Shown here: in pieces, positions 18,083 to 26,882 of the stretch
Position numbering within the stretch: position 1 is the stretch's first letter
How the letters are laid out: each line of letters starts with the position of its first letter
Assembly: GCF_023502345.1 (NCBI RefSeq)
Contig: NZ_JAMFLX010000007.1
Location: forward strand, 1-64,000
Origin: Parendozoicomonas callyspongiae
Lineage (GTDB): Bacteria > Pseudomonadota > Gammaproteobacteria > Pseudomonadales > Endozoicomonadaceae
Reading direction: 5' to 3'
Length of the DNA: 64,000 nt
Position numbers and translations under genes: made by a program
Notes under the pieces: generated by a model
What the model was told of the DNA's origin: nothing
What the model saw: only the letters and a program-made list of their open reading frames with translations
Database searches by the model: none

Positions 18083-19069
18083 ATGAGTCCCAACTATACC
18101 AGACTAACCAACCTTCCTGTAAATCTGGCGCAGGTTCAACCAGGCTCCGGCCAAGACAGTGGCAGTGAAAGTGACAGTGACAGCTCGATTGTAGATGTAA
18201 CGAGTGTACAGTTGCCCACTCTGCCATCCTCACCTTTTGCAGCGGCGTCACACCATCCTATCTCGCAGCAATTAAATCAGCGCCAAGCCTTTAAAACTTC
18301 TGCCCAGGTAAAAAAGAATGATGCACCACGCCCCCATAGGCAAAAGCCATATTCACCGCCAACAAAAGAGCAAAAAGAAGAAAGGCAAAAAGTCAAAAAA
18401 AAAGAATCCGAGAGAGTTAGGAGGGATGGGCTGAAAACCGAATTTGAAAACCTTAAAAAGATTCTTACGCAAATAAACAGCGGAAAGTTGGGCGATGTCT
18501 GCGATACCTTCTTTATTAACCCAACGAGAATGGATTTATTATCTCAAGCTAATCAATACCTAAGAGAACGACTTGACGAGCAGGATAAACAAAAACAACC
18601 TGATCAGCAGCCCACAATAAGCCTGCCTTCATCATCAACAGATAACTCTCAATCACTTAATAACCATGAGCAAATACTGAAAAATCAGCGGCAAATACAG
18701 GAAAGCCAGCGACAAACACAGGAAAGCCAGCGGCAAACACAGGAAAGCCAGCGGCAAACACAGGAAAGCCAGCGACAAATACAGGCAAGCCAGCGACAAA
18801 TACAGGAAAGCCAGCGACAAATACAGGAGGGCTTGCAGCACATACAGGAAAGCCAGCGACAAATACAGGAGGGCCAACATCGAGAATTACAATACCAACA
18901 GGGAATAGCAGGCAGTTTGCTTACCATTCAACGGGGGATGCCTATCACCCCGCAACATATTTTCCCTATACCATTTCCACAATTTTTGGCTCCAAATCTC
19001 ACCTCTGGCTATCCAGCAGTTAGACTCCAATTTCCAGAAGCTGGCCCAGCGGGAGATGCTCAAGACTGA
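18083..19069 (+). CDS. Protein with eukaryote-like basic helix-loop-helix segment and Gln-rich heptapeptide repeats
   Basis: About 328 residues from ATG 18083 (a TTG at 18065 would add six). The N-terminus is rich in Ser/Asp/Pro and looks disordered. Residues about 103-165 read like a Myc/Max-type bHLH: basic region ESERVRRDGL (E110, R111, R113, R114), helix 1 TEFENLKKIL, a loop of about 20 residues, then helix 2 TRMDLLSQANQYLRERL. Max has ALERKRRDHI and SRAQILDKATEYIQYM in the same places. Residues about 197-265 are ten or so copies of a seven-residue unit QRQ(T/I)QES, likely a coiled coil. The C-terminus is Pro-rich. No signal peptide is seen. Bacteria very rarely have bHLH domains, so a DNA-binding effector aimed at a eukaryotic host is one idea; this is inference. 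The stop lies 3 bases from that of serB. Confidence 0.75.
   Translation: MSPNYTRLTNLPVNLAQVQPGSGQDSGSESDSDSSIVDVTSVQLPTLPSSPFAAASHHPISQQLNQRQAFKTSAQVKKNDAPRPHRQKPYSPPTKEQKEERQKVKKKESERVRRDGLKTEFENLKKILTQINSGKLGDVCDTFFINPTRMDLLSQANQYLRERLDEQDKQKQPDQQPTISLPSSSTDNSQSLNNHEQILKNQRQIQESQRQTQESQRQTQESQRQTQESQRQIQASQRQIQESQRQIQEGLQHIQESQRQIQEGQHRELQYQQGIAGSLLTIQRGMPITPQHIFPIPFPQFLAPNLTSGYPAVRLQFPEAGPAGDAQD
18671..18877 (+). repeat. 21-bp tandem repeat inside the bHLH-like gene
   Basis: About ten units of the form CAGCGACAAATACAGGAAAGC, most differing at one to three positions, encode the QRQIQES/QRQTQES heptapeptides. The central copies are nearly identical and the outer ones diverged, as expected for expansion and contraction by slippage or recombination. 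Copy number is likely to vary between strains. Confidence 0.9.
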
Positions 19070-19072
19070 TTA

Positions 19073-20299
19073 TCATGGTAGCGCAAGCTGAGCCAAATCC
19101 CGGTCATGCCAGCCAAGTAAATAGAGAATTGAGTCCAGGCCAAGAGTAGAGATTGACTGGCGGGCAGACTGTCTCACTAGCGGCTTGGCACGAAATGCTA
19201 TTCCCAAACCGGCAGCGGCCAGCATCTGCAGATCGTTTGCTCCATCACCAACAGCAATGACCTGTTCCAGACGAATATGTTCCTGCTTGGCTATTTCCTT
19301 AAGCAGAACGGCCTTTCGGGAGGCATCCACAATCTCCCCCCTAACTTCGCCTGTCACTCTGCCATCTATGATTTCCAGCTCATTGGCATAGATATAATCA
19401 ATGCCCAGCTTTTCCTGCAGAAATCTTGCAAACCAGGTGAAACCGCCTGACACAATCGCTGTTTTATAACCCAGTGTTTTCAGCGTTGTGATTAAACGCT
19501 CAGCACCTTCAGTTAGCTTCAGACGGTTGGCAACCTCCGGAAGTGCCGATTCATCAAGCCCCTTCAGCAGGGAAAGACGACGCCTGAAGCTTTCCTGAAA
19601 ATCCAGATTACCCTGCATGGCTTCTTCTGTAATAGCTGTAACCTGGTCACCAACACCGGCTTCTTTTGCCAGCTCGTCGATAACTTCTGCCTCTATCAAG
19701 GTAGAGTCCATATCAAATACCACCAGCCTGCGACTTCGGCGATAAATTGAGTCTTCCTGCAAAGCAATATCAACATCCAGGTCAGAAGACAGATGAAGGA
19801 AGTCAGCCTTTAACTGGTCAGTATCAGCAGGCGTTCCCCGAACAGAAAACTCAATACAGGAGCGCTGAACCTCATTTCTGTGCTCAAGGGGAACCCGGCC
19901 TGAGAGGCGGGTGATATTATCAATATTCAAACCGTGAGCCGCAGTAACAGCGGATACCTGGGACATCTGCTCCGCAGTTATTGCCCGGGACAGAAGTGTG
20001 ACTTTGTAGCGGTCTTTCTCCTGACGTGTTGTCCACTCTTCATATTCAAAGGGTTGAACTGTGCGATAGGTAACCTGAAGGCCTTTTTCGTGGAGATGAA
20101 ACAGGAGGTCTTTCAAAACGGGAGCAACAGCATCTTCCCGTGGCACCCGAACCAGAATTCCCCAGGTTAATGAGTCATGAATCACAGCCTGACCAATATC
20201 GAGAATCTCTACTCCATACCCAGCCATAATTCCGGTTATCGCAGAAGTCAGGCCCGGCTTATCTTCACCGGTAACATTAATCAGAACGATTCGGCTCAT
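19073..20299 (-). CDS. serB: Phosphoserine phosphatase SerB
   Basis: 408 residues from the ATG at 20299, which has AGGGGGAAGAA just upstream; the open frame extends 80 codons further but that part is unlike the family. Two N-terminal ACT-type domains (starting SRIVLINVTGEDKPGLTSA) precede a HAD phosphatase domain with the nucleophile motif VFDMDSTLIEAE, the lysine/serine motif around TAIVSGGFTWF and the metal-binding GDGANDLQML. It carries out the last step of serine synthesis. The two-ACT architecture is usual for Pseudomonas-like SerB. Confidence 0.95.
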   Translation of the reverse strand: MSRIVLINVTGEDKPGLTSAITGIMAGYGVEILDIGQAVIHDSLTWGILVRVPREDAVAPVLKDLLFHLHEKGLQVTYRTVQPFEYEEWTTRQEKDRYKVTLLSRAITAEQMSQVSAVTAAHGLNIDNITRLSGRVPLEHRNEVQRSCIEFSVRGTPADTDQLKADFLHLSSDLDVDIALQEDSIYRRSRRLVVFDMDSTLIEAEVIDELAKEAGVGDQVTAITEEAMQGNLDFQESFRRRLSLLKGLDESALPEVANRLKLTEGAERLITTLKTLGYKTAIVSGGFTWFARFLQEKLGIDYIYANELEIIDGRVTGEVRGEIVDASRKAVLLKEIAKQEHIRLEQVIAVGDGANDLQMLAAAGLGIAFRAKPLVRQSARQSISTLGLDSILYLLGWHDRDLAQLALP

Positions 20300-20695
20300 T
20301 TCTTCCCCCTGAAATTCAGCTTTACACGGCATTCTATCGGTTGTTCTGTGAGGCGTCAGTTTTGTTGCTGCATTCGCTAGAAATGAATGGCATATCAGCA
20401 GCATAAGGGGCAACAAAAGAAACAGTCCGTATCTTCTGTTGTTACTAAAAACAGTCACATATACGAATGGAGTATTGATTTTTAGATTTATCAAACCATA
20501 AGGTGCATGTCTATCCAGAGCGAAGTTAAGAACGCGCATAAGAAAAGACGACCTCTACTCAGCTTAACCTAAAGTCTATGCACCCAATATAATATCAATT
20601 CACCAAAGCCTGAGACTTATGGCCAATTCCCCGCAGGCATCCACCGCTGTAGTCTGGGTTTCGTACTCAACGCCTGGCTCAAGGAGGGCTTCACA

Positions 20696-21325
20696 ATGAT
20701 CAAATTCAATTCAATCAAGAACGAAACAATAGGAAATTTTACGGTTGCAACAAACAACACGACCATTTCAGTGACTGTTAAATTCGGTGATTATAAGGTG
20801 GAGGCCCGTGCTGCAAAGCCCGCTACCCCGACGGCTCAAGAACAAAAGGAACAGAAAGAGAAAACACTAGCGAAGTACCGTGTAACCGGCCTGGATCGTT
20901 TTAAGTATTTCTGGAAACTCTTGGGTAAAGAATCAATAAAAACGGCCTTTAAGAAAGCCCGCACAATGAATAAAGAGACAAAGATGCAGCTCAGACTTGA
21001 GAGATTGAATGATGATTACGTAGATATAGATCAAGCTTATACGATAAGACTTGCCAATTATAATCAGGTGATTAATCCATCCTTGACAAGGATTGTGGCA
21101 CTCTCTCCCCTGGTAATGGGTGACATGATCAAACAGTTGAGTGCTACCATCCCCACAGTAAAAAACCTCGCAGACCAGTTAAATATGCGAGCTTATTTAG
21201 GTGCTCTGGACACACAGCAAAAAATCTGGGAGAGCAACAAAGAGCTGATAGATGAAGTCCACAGCATCTGCCAAGTTTTGGGAATCGATCCACCTGAGAA
21301 CAAACTGGCAGAAATGAGTGCCTAA
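20696..21325 (+). CDS. Hypothetical protein, 209 residues
   Basis: No family recognised. The start is well supported: AAGGAGG lies 9 bases before the ATG. The first 40 residues are beta-rich (IGNFTVATNNTTISVTVKFGDYKVEARA); a Lys/Glu-rich linker follows (AQEQKEQKEK), and the rest is helical and basic, with no signal peptide or membrane segment. It stands alone between divergent serB and the YtjB-like gene. It could be a small cytoplasmic protein or a secreted effector, but nothing in the sequence decides. Confidence 0.65.
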   Translation: MIKFNSIKNETIGNFTVATNNTTISVTVKFGDYKVEARAAKPATPTAQEQKEQKEKTLAKYRVTGLDRFKYFWKLLGKESIKTAFKKARTMNKETKMQLRLERLNDDYVDIDQAYTIRLANYNQVINPSLTRIVALSPLVMGDMIKQLSATIPTVKNLADQLNMRAYLGALDTQQKIWESNKELIDEVHSICQVLGIDPPENKLAEMSA

Positions 21326-21547
21326 TGGTGCCAACTTTATCAGGCCTCTTACAAAATCTGAGGAGATCAGAGCATAATTCTCCGTGAGTACAAGCCGTCA
21401 GTCTGGGAGTAGAAATACTCCCTGTTATTCTCAGCATTCCGGTGACATTTTTTTTGAATCATGGATCTTTTAATTTTGCGACAAACTTCAAGCGCTGCTC
21501 TCTTTAAGGCAAAATAATCAGAACAGTGATTTAGAGCCAGTCATCAA

Positions 21548-22870
21548 GTGACTATCAAACGTATTTTTCAATCTCGGTTTCCAAGTTTTTCCCGCTTGAG
21601 TATTGGCAGGCAGATTCCCTTGCTGCTGGGAGGAACTCTGATTCTTAGTCTGCTGTTTGCCGGCGTGGTCACAACCAATGAAATCAGTGTGGCATCAAAG
21701 AACCAGGCCGACCGTTTGGGCAATACTCTTGCAGAACAGACAGCTATTGCCGCACGGGACTTTCTGGTCACCGGTGACCGACTGAGTCTGAACATTATGC
21801 TCAGTCAGCTGACGCGCAGTAACTCTGTATCCCGCGCAACCATTTACAGCATTGATAACAAACGTATTGCCGGAACAGAGGCCGATAATTACGAGCCTGG
21901 CAAACAGTATTCGATATATACCGCCCCTATTAATTATCAGAATGTCGTCACAGGAGAATTAAAGCTGGAGCTGGATAACTCCCGTTTTGATCAGGCTGCT
22001 TATAAAGCTTTACTCCTCTTTTGCGGGCTGGCCATTCTTTTGGGGGTCACCGGTACAGTTGTGTCCTGGAATTTTGCCCGGGAAAGACAGCTGCTGTTAA
22101 CCCGTTCTGTTCGTCAACTGCAGGGGCTTTCCCAGGGGAAAGTCGCTTATGGAAAAGATGTAAAAGATGAGGTCCGTCAAATTGCTTTGCAGCTGGAATA
22201 CCTGATTACTCACAGCAACGCTGACAGTATGGTTTCTATTCCGGAACCGGCTTTGGATGAAGAGGTTCAGCCTGCAAAAGAAGATGAAAAAGACGACGAT
22301 ATTATTCTGGCATTGCGATTCCACAACCTTTCCGAGCTCAGCCAGCAGCTTTCCAGAGAGGCACTGCTTGATCTTCTGGAAGAAGAATTGCCTCTGATTA
22401 ATGAGTCTGCCCGAATTAATCATGGTGCTTTGAATTATTCCGCCGAAGGCAATGCGTACATCAGCTTTGAAAGAAATGGCAAGGAAGGCAGTGGTGTATT
22501 TGCAGCTGTCTGCTGTGCCAAGCTGATCCAGAAGCTGATGAATGATGAGCTTTCCGAACATCCTGCCGGGCTTACTGTTGAGCTGGGTATCAGTACGTTG
22601 TCACCCAATAAACCTGGTGACACACACCCAGCCTTAAGTGAATCAGCCACAGGCCTGGCCCTGATGCTGGCGAGAATGGGGGAAGGTCGTCTGCTAATGG
22701 ATAGTCACTCTCAGGAATGTAATGAGCAAACCCAGACAGCTCTGATTCCAACAGAGTTTGGTGACGATATTATGGAAGTGGGAGAACTGCCTGAAGAGCA
22801 TTTGAAAATGCTTGCCCGTCAGGCAGAGAAAATCAGAAAGAGTACAACGACTTATGTCAACAGAACCTAA
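21548..22870 (+). CDS. YtjB/Smp-like membrane sensor with degenerate cyclase-like C-terminal domain
   Basis: 440 residues from a GTG start. An N-terminal membrane helix (about 25-45), a periplasmic sensor-like domain (about 46-150, with DNKRIAGTEADNYEPGKQYSIYTAPI) and a second helix (about 155-178) match the YtjB/Smp (SMP_2) type of protein, which in E. coli lies beside serB, as here. The cytoplasmic part from about residue 230 resembles a class III nucleotide cyclase fold (LRFHNLSELSQQL, INHGALNYSAEGNAYISF), but the metal-binding aspartates are not in place, so it is probably non-catalytic. Role unknown. It converges on hisF with a 3-base gap. Confidence 0.65.
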   Translation: MTIKRIFQSRFPSFSRLSIGRQIPLLLGGTLILSLLFAGVVTTNEISVASKNQADRLGNTLAEQTAIAARDFLVTGDRLSLNIMLSQLTRSNSVSRATIYSIDNKRIAGTEADNYEPGKQYSIYTAPINYQNVVTGELKLELDNSRFDQAAYKALLLFCGLAILLGVTGTVVSWNFARERQLLLTRSVRQLQGLSQGKVAYGKDVKDEVRQIALQLEYLITHSNADSMVSIPEPALDEEVQPAKEDEKDDDIILALRFHNLSELSQQLSREALLDLLEEELPLINESARINHGALNYSAEGNAYISFERNGKEGSGVFAAVCCAKLIQKLMNDELSEHPAGLTVELGISTLSPNKPGDTHPALSESATGLALMLARMGEGRLLMDSHSQECNEQTQTALIPTEFGDDIMEVGELPEEHLKMLARQAEKIRKSTTTYVNRT

Positions 22871-22873
22871 AAT

Positions 22874-23647
22874 CTACAGTCTCATTTCTATTCCCCGATC
22901 AGCCATGTATTGCTTGGCTTCGGGGACAGTATGCTCTCCAAAGTGAAAAATTGATGCTGCCAGAACAGCATCAGCTTTTCCTTTCTTGATTCCATCAACC
23001 AGGTGATCAAGATTGCCTGCACCACCTGAGGCAATAACCGGAATAACTACAGCTTCTGAAATAGCTTTGGTAACGCCAAGGTCATAGCCGTTTTTAACGC
23101 CGTCCTGATCCATACTGGTCAGCATAAATTCGCCAGCACCATACTCTTCCATCTTGATGGCCCATTCGACAGCATCAATACCGGTTGGCTTGCGGCCACC
23201 ATAGGTGAAGATTTCCCAGCGATCTTTCTCTCCCGGTTTGCTGACTTTCTTGGCATCAATCGCCACAACAATACATTGTGAACCAAACTTCTGTGCAGCT
23301 TCACGAACAAACTCAGGATTAAACACAGCTGCCGTATTGATGCTGACTTTGTCTGCCCCGGCATTCAGCATGGTGCGAATATCTTCAATTGTGCGAATTC
23401 CTCCACCAACAGTCAGAGGAATAAACACCTCTCCGGCTATGGCTTCAACGGTATGAACGGTTGTATCCCGGTTATCGCTGCTGGCGGTGATATCCAGAAA
23501 GATAATCTCATCAGCCCCCTGCTCATCGTAACGACGGGCAACTTCTACCGGATCACCGGCATCCCGGATATCCACAAACTGGACACCTTTGACCACCCGG
23601 CCATTATCAACATCCAGACAGGGAATAATGCGTTTTGCTAATCCCAT
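22874..23647 (-). CDS. hisF: Imidazole glycerol phosphate synthase subunit HisF
   Basis: 257 residues, a (beta/alpha)8 barrel with [22 protein letters not shown] at the start (catalytic Asp near residue 11) and VVAIDAKKV in the middle (the second catalytic Asp). It closes the imidazole ring using ammonia made by HisH. It lies 15 bases after hisH. In most gammaproteobacteria hisA sits between hisH and hisF; here it does not. Confidence 0.97.
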   Translation of the reverse strand: MGLAKRIIPCLDVDNGRVVKGVQFVDIRDAGDPVEVARRYDEQGADEIIFLDITASSDNRDTTVHTVEAIAGEVFIPLTVGGGIRTIEDIRTMLNAGADKVSINTAAVFNPEFVREAAQKFGSQCIVVAIDAKKVSKPGEKDRWEIFTYGGRKPTGIDAVEWAIKMEEYGAGEFMLTSMDQDGVKNGYDLGVTKAISEAVVIPVIASGGAGNLDHLVDGIKKGKADAVLAASIFHFGEHTVPEAKQYMADRGIEMRL

Positions 23648-23662
23648 AACACTCTTACTCCC

Positions 23663-24298
23663 TTATGGATTCCAGCGAAGAAAATTACCCAGCAGCTTCA
23701 GGCCACAGGCTGCACTTTTCTCTGGATGAAACTGCACTGCAAACAGGTTGTCTCTGGTTAAAGCTGCATCCAGCCGAACGCCGTACTGACAGGTTCCGGC
23801 AACAAGAGAACGATCTTCACATTGGGCATAGTAACTGTGAACAAAGTAGAAGCGGCTGCCATCCTCAATATCATTCCACAGAGGATGATCTGACTGAGCC
23901 ACCCTGCTCCAGCCCATATGTGGAACTTTCAGGTGTTCGCCATCTTCATGGAGATCCCGGCCAAAGTAGCGCACATTGCCCGGCAGCAATCCCATGCATT
24001 CAACGCCGCTATTCTCTTCGCTATGGGCCAGAAGAACCTGCATACCTACACAGATTCCCAGCAAAGGTTTGTTCTTAACAACATCCTTCACCATCTCATC
24101 AACCCCGAGACGGCGAATCTCAGCCATACAGTCCCGAATGGCTCCAACCCCAGGTAGAACCACCCGATCTGCGTTGTGGATAACTTTCGAATCAGACGTG
24201 ATCAGAACCTTCATACCCTCAGGAGCCACATGCTCCAGAGCCTTGGCTGCCGAGTGCAGGTTCCCCATCCCGTAATCAATAACTGCAACAGTTTGCAT
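23663..24298 (-). CDS. hisH: Imidazole glycerol phosphate synthase glutamine amidotransferase subunit HisH
   Basis: 211 residues, class I glutamine amidotransferase with nucleophile cysteine in [11 protein letters not shown] and the His-Glu pair in VQFHPEKSA. It supplies ammonia to HisF through the barrel. Located between hisB and hisF on the minus strand. Confidence 0.97.
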   Translation of the reverse strand: MQTVAVIDYGMGNLHSAAKALEHVAPEGMKVLITSDSKVIHNADRVVLPGVGAIRDCMAEIRRLGVDEMVKDVVKNKPLLGICVGMQVLLAHSEENSGVECMGLLPGNVRYFGRDLHEDGEHLKVPHMGWSRVAQSDHPLWNDIEDGSRFYFVHSYYAQCEDRSLVAGTCQYGVRLDAALTRDNLFAVQFHPEKSAACGLKLLGNFLRWNP

Positions 24299-24338
24299 GT
24301 ACTACTTTCCTTAAAAAGCGGCCTCGAAAACAGGCGGG

Positions 24339-24932
24339 CTAGAGACTTCCCTTGGTGGAGGGCATCTGCCCCTTCATACGCTCATCAGATTCCAGAGCCA
24401 TACGCAGGGCACGGCCAAAGGCTTTAAATACCGTTTCGATCTGGTGATGGGTATTGCTGCCCCGGATGTTATCCACATGCAGGGTTACCTTGGCGTGATT
24501 GGTAAAGCCCTGGAAGAACTCCTGGAACAGATCAACATCAAAACCGCCAACAGAGGCGCGGGTGTAGTCCACATTGAACACCAGACCAGGGCGGCCGGAG
24601 AAGTCGATAACAACACGGGAAAGGGCTTCATCCAGGGGGACATAAGCGTGGCCGTAGCGACGGATACCTTTCTTGTCACCCACGGCCTTATCAAACGCCT
24701 GACCCAGGGTAATACCGATATCTTCCACGGTATGGTGATCATCAATATGTCGGTCACCGTCAGCCTGAATATTCAGGTCAATCAGTCCATGACGGGCAAT
24801 CTGGTCCATCATATGCTCAAGGAAGGGAATGCCGGTATCAAACGCAGCCTGCCCATCTCCATCCAGGTTAATTTCAACCTTGATCTGGGTTTCCAGGGTA
24901 TTGCGCTCAACATGTGCTTTACGGTCAGCCAT
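24339..24932 (-). CDS. hisB: Imidazoleglycerol-phosphate dehydratase HisB
   Basis: 197 residues, the monofunctional dehydratase as in Pseudomonas (no fused histidinol-phosphatase domain). Metal-binding histidine clusters [28 protein letters not shown]-type ([14 protein letters not shown]) and GSNTHHQIE are present. First gene of the hisB-hisH-hisF group, 40 bases before hisH. Confidence 0.97.
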   Translation of the reverse strand: MADRKAHVERNTLETQIKVEINLDGDGQAAFDTGIPFLEHMMDQIARHGLIDLNIQADGDRHIDDHHTVEDIGITLGQAFDKAVGDKKGIRRYGHAYVPLDEALSRVVIDFSGRPGLVFNVDYTRASVGGFDVDLFQEFFQGFTNHAKVTLHVDNIRGSNTHHQIETVFKAFGRALRMALESDERMKGQMPSTKGSL

Positions 24933-25091
24933 GGGATTTTCCGGGTTTGTTCTAGTAATTAAGCCACCTGCAGGGGCTTTTTTGTCTTTGTCTCGCTGAA
25001 TTATATGTCCCGCGCTCTGGTATTCCTACCTGACAGCTTGTCATTCTAGCTTCAAGCCCTATGATGGCGGCGTTTTAATGGGAAATAGTAT

Positions 25092-25475
25092 ATGCCGGTT
25101 ATTATCGAAAACCTGACCAGTCTCGGCCCGGAAGACCGTACAGATATTGAGAAGATTAGGAATGATGCTCCACAATGGCTGCCTACAGATCAATCGATTG
25201 ATGAGTGGCTCAGCCAGCCCAGTCAGAAACTGTTTGCAGGTCGCTTCAATGACCGCTTGATTGTGGCAGCCCTGATTACAGAAATAGTTACAGAAGAAGA
25301 AAAAGTGTGGAACCTGACCTGGCTCTGCGTTCGTAAGGTGACCCGTGACCGGTGCGTTGGTCAGAGAATTGTTTCTGAGCTGAAAAGAATAGCGAAAGAA
25401 GCGGGATGCAGTCTGAGCATAACAATTCCCAACGGTGCTGAAGTAGACCAGCTACCCAGCTATTTACGTTCTTAA
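25092..25475 (+). CDS. PanZ/PanM-like acetyltransferase-fold protein
   Basis: 127 residues similar in layout to E. coli PanZ (PanM), the acetyl-CoA-binding factor that triggers self-cleavage of aspartate decarboxylase PanD in pantothenate synthesis. Shared features are the N-terminal DRTDIEKI segment, FAGRFNDRLIVAALIT and the acetyl-CoA loop VRKVTRDRCVGQRIV. Panthothenate genes are not nearby, so the name is by similarity only. A near-copy of its last 50 codons lies at 33702-33854. Confidence 0.75.
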   Translation: MPVIIENLTSLGPEDRTDIEKIRNDAPQWLPTDQSIDEWLSQPSQKLFAGRFNDRLIVAALITEIVTEEEKVWNLTWLCVRKVTRDRCVGQRIVSELKRIAKEAGCSLSITIPNGAEVDQLPSYLRS

Positions 25476-25484
25476 GCAAATAAA

Positions 25485-25523
25485 TTTATCGCCTGTCTCA
25501 AGTGCTATGAGAAAGGCGATAAA
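25485..25523. terminator. Hairpin between convergent genes
   Basis: Outer stem TTTATCGCC/GGCGATAAA with an inner TCTCA/TGAGA stem. It lies just after the PanZ-like stop and before the 3' end of the minus-strand hypothetical gene. AAAAAA on its right gives a T run for minus-strand reading only on the upstream side, so terminator function is plausible but not certain. Confidence 0.55.
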
Positions 25524-25549
25524 AAACTCACTGCAGGCAGTAAACCGGA

Positions 25550-26025
25550 TTAGGATAACTCCCGGATAGGTCTTTCCCTGAGCCTCTCTCCAACTTCCAC
25601 TCTGAGGAAGTCTGACGACAGGAAATGAGTTCCTTCGTAGCTTTTTGAATCAGCCACTACAGAAGATACAACGCCGCTGGAATCAATCCACTTGATTGTA
25701 TCCTCATTCTCCAGGTTCTGTATCTGAAGATTAACTTCACTTTCAATGCTGACTTTTTTGCCAATAACAACATTCCACTGCCTGGGTTTTAACCCCGGCT
25801 TAAAGCCTTCTGTGGCAAAGCTGTTGGTGACAAACACAGATGTTTTGCCACCTTCCCAGCCACACATATCTCCCTCAAACTCAAGAGCGCAATCAATCAC
25901 AGTGCAGAGAGATTTCTCAATTTCCAGCTCAATACGTTCAACAGGCGGTCTATAGAAAATGGAAATTGATAGAACTGCTTCTCTTCCAGTTCTGCAGCAT
26001 TAACCTGGATTGTTATCTCTTCCAT
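25550..26025 (-). pseudogene. Frameshifted small gene coupled to the ABC permease
   Basis: The ATG at 26025 lies two bases after the permease stop and has AAAGGA in front, so it is coupled to the operon. The frame reads MEEITIQVNAAELEEK and then ends after 42 codons. From about 25985 another frame (-1) carries on with natural-looking protein (FYRPPVERIELEIEKSL, then CALEFEGDMCGWEGGKTSVFV) to a stop at 25550. Joined, they give about 158 residues, probably beta-rich, of no family that I recognise. No slippery heptamer is visible at the junction, so a one-base mutation or sequencing error is more likely than programmed frameshifting. Confidence 0.55.
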
Positions 26026-26027
26026 TT

Positions 26028-26873
26028 CTATCCTTTCTCTGCGCCAGCATGAGCACCTTTTATAAAGAATTTCTGGATATAGGGATAAAATAGAACCAGC
26101 GGGACCAATGCAACAACAATCGCTCCGGCAACAACATTATTGGTGACAATATCGCTGCTGGATGTGGAGTTATCCAGCATAACAATGGACTTCAGAGCAA
26201 TCTGCAGAGTGATCTTTTCAGGGTCATTGATAAAGATCAGCGGCTTCACAAACATATTGTATTTGCGCACTACATCGAACAGACCAACAGTGATCAGACC
26301 CGGAATAGTCAAAGGCAGATAAACCTTAAAGAAAATCGTCAGGTTGCTGGCACCATCAATTCTTGCGGCTTCCAAAAGGCTATGGGGAATCTGCTCAAAG
26401 TAATTGCGCATCAGCAGGATACTGAAACCGGAGACCAACTCAGCCACAATCAATGAAGTCAGAGTGTTCAGAAGGTGGAAGTCCTTGAACACAATAAACA
26501 GCGGAACCATGATGATCTGCGAAGGAATAGTCAGCGTCAGTAGAATAATACCTGTCAGAAAGTGCTTACCCGGCAGGTTTGGCTGCGCCATCACATAACC
26601 GCCAACAGAAGCCAGAAAGACATGCAGGAAAACCCCGATCACCGTCACAAACATTGTGTTGGCAAAAGGCCGCCAGAATTCCAGTCGGTTAAACAGCACT
26701 TCGAAACCTTCCACACTGAAGGTTTCCGGCCACAGCAGCAGGCCAGGCTTCATGGAATCAAGGTTGGTTGAGAAAGCTGTGGCAATAACATTCCACAGGG
26801 GCAACAGCATCATCACTGACATCAGGGCCATCAGAATCAAGCTGTATAAACTGAATTTCTTATCATTAAGCAT
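26028..26873 (-). CDS. Carbohydrate ABC transporter permease (MalG/LplC type)
   Basis: 281 residues, six membrane segments, with the EAA loop EAARIDGASNLTIFFKVYLPLT that docks the ATPase. Of the two permeases this is the MalG-like partner. It follows the other permease by nine bases. Gene order (glucosidase, ATPase, binding protein, two permeases) points to uptake of oligosaccharides that the GH13 enzyme then hydrolyses. Confidence 0.92.
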   Translation of the reverse strand: MLNDKKFSLYSLILMALMSVMMLLPLWNVIATAFSTNLDSMKPGLLLWPETFSVEGFEVLFNRLEFWRPFANTMFVTVIGVFLHVFLASVGGYVMAQPNLPGKHFLTGIILLTLTIPSQIIMVPLFIVFKDFHLLNTLTSLIVAELVSGFSILLMRNYFEQIPHSLLEAARIDGASNLTIFFKVYLPLTIPGLITVGLFDVVRKYNMFVKPLIFINDPEKITLQIALKSIVMLDNSTSSSDIVTNNVVAGAIVVALVPLVLFYPYIQKFFIKGAHAGAEKG

Positions 26874-26882
26874 GACGGAAAC

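Noticed and set aside
18671-18877. CRISPR-like array
   Set aside because: Units are contiguous 21-mers without spacers and lie in frame in a coding region.
20300-20539. N-terminal extension of serB with a hydrophobic segment
   Set aside because: The ATG at 20299 has a strong ribosome site and gives the normal family start; the extension has no family counterpart.
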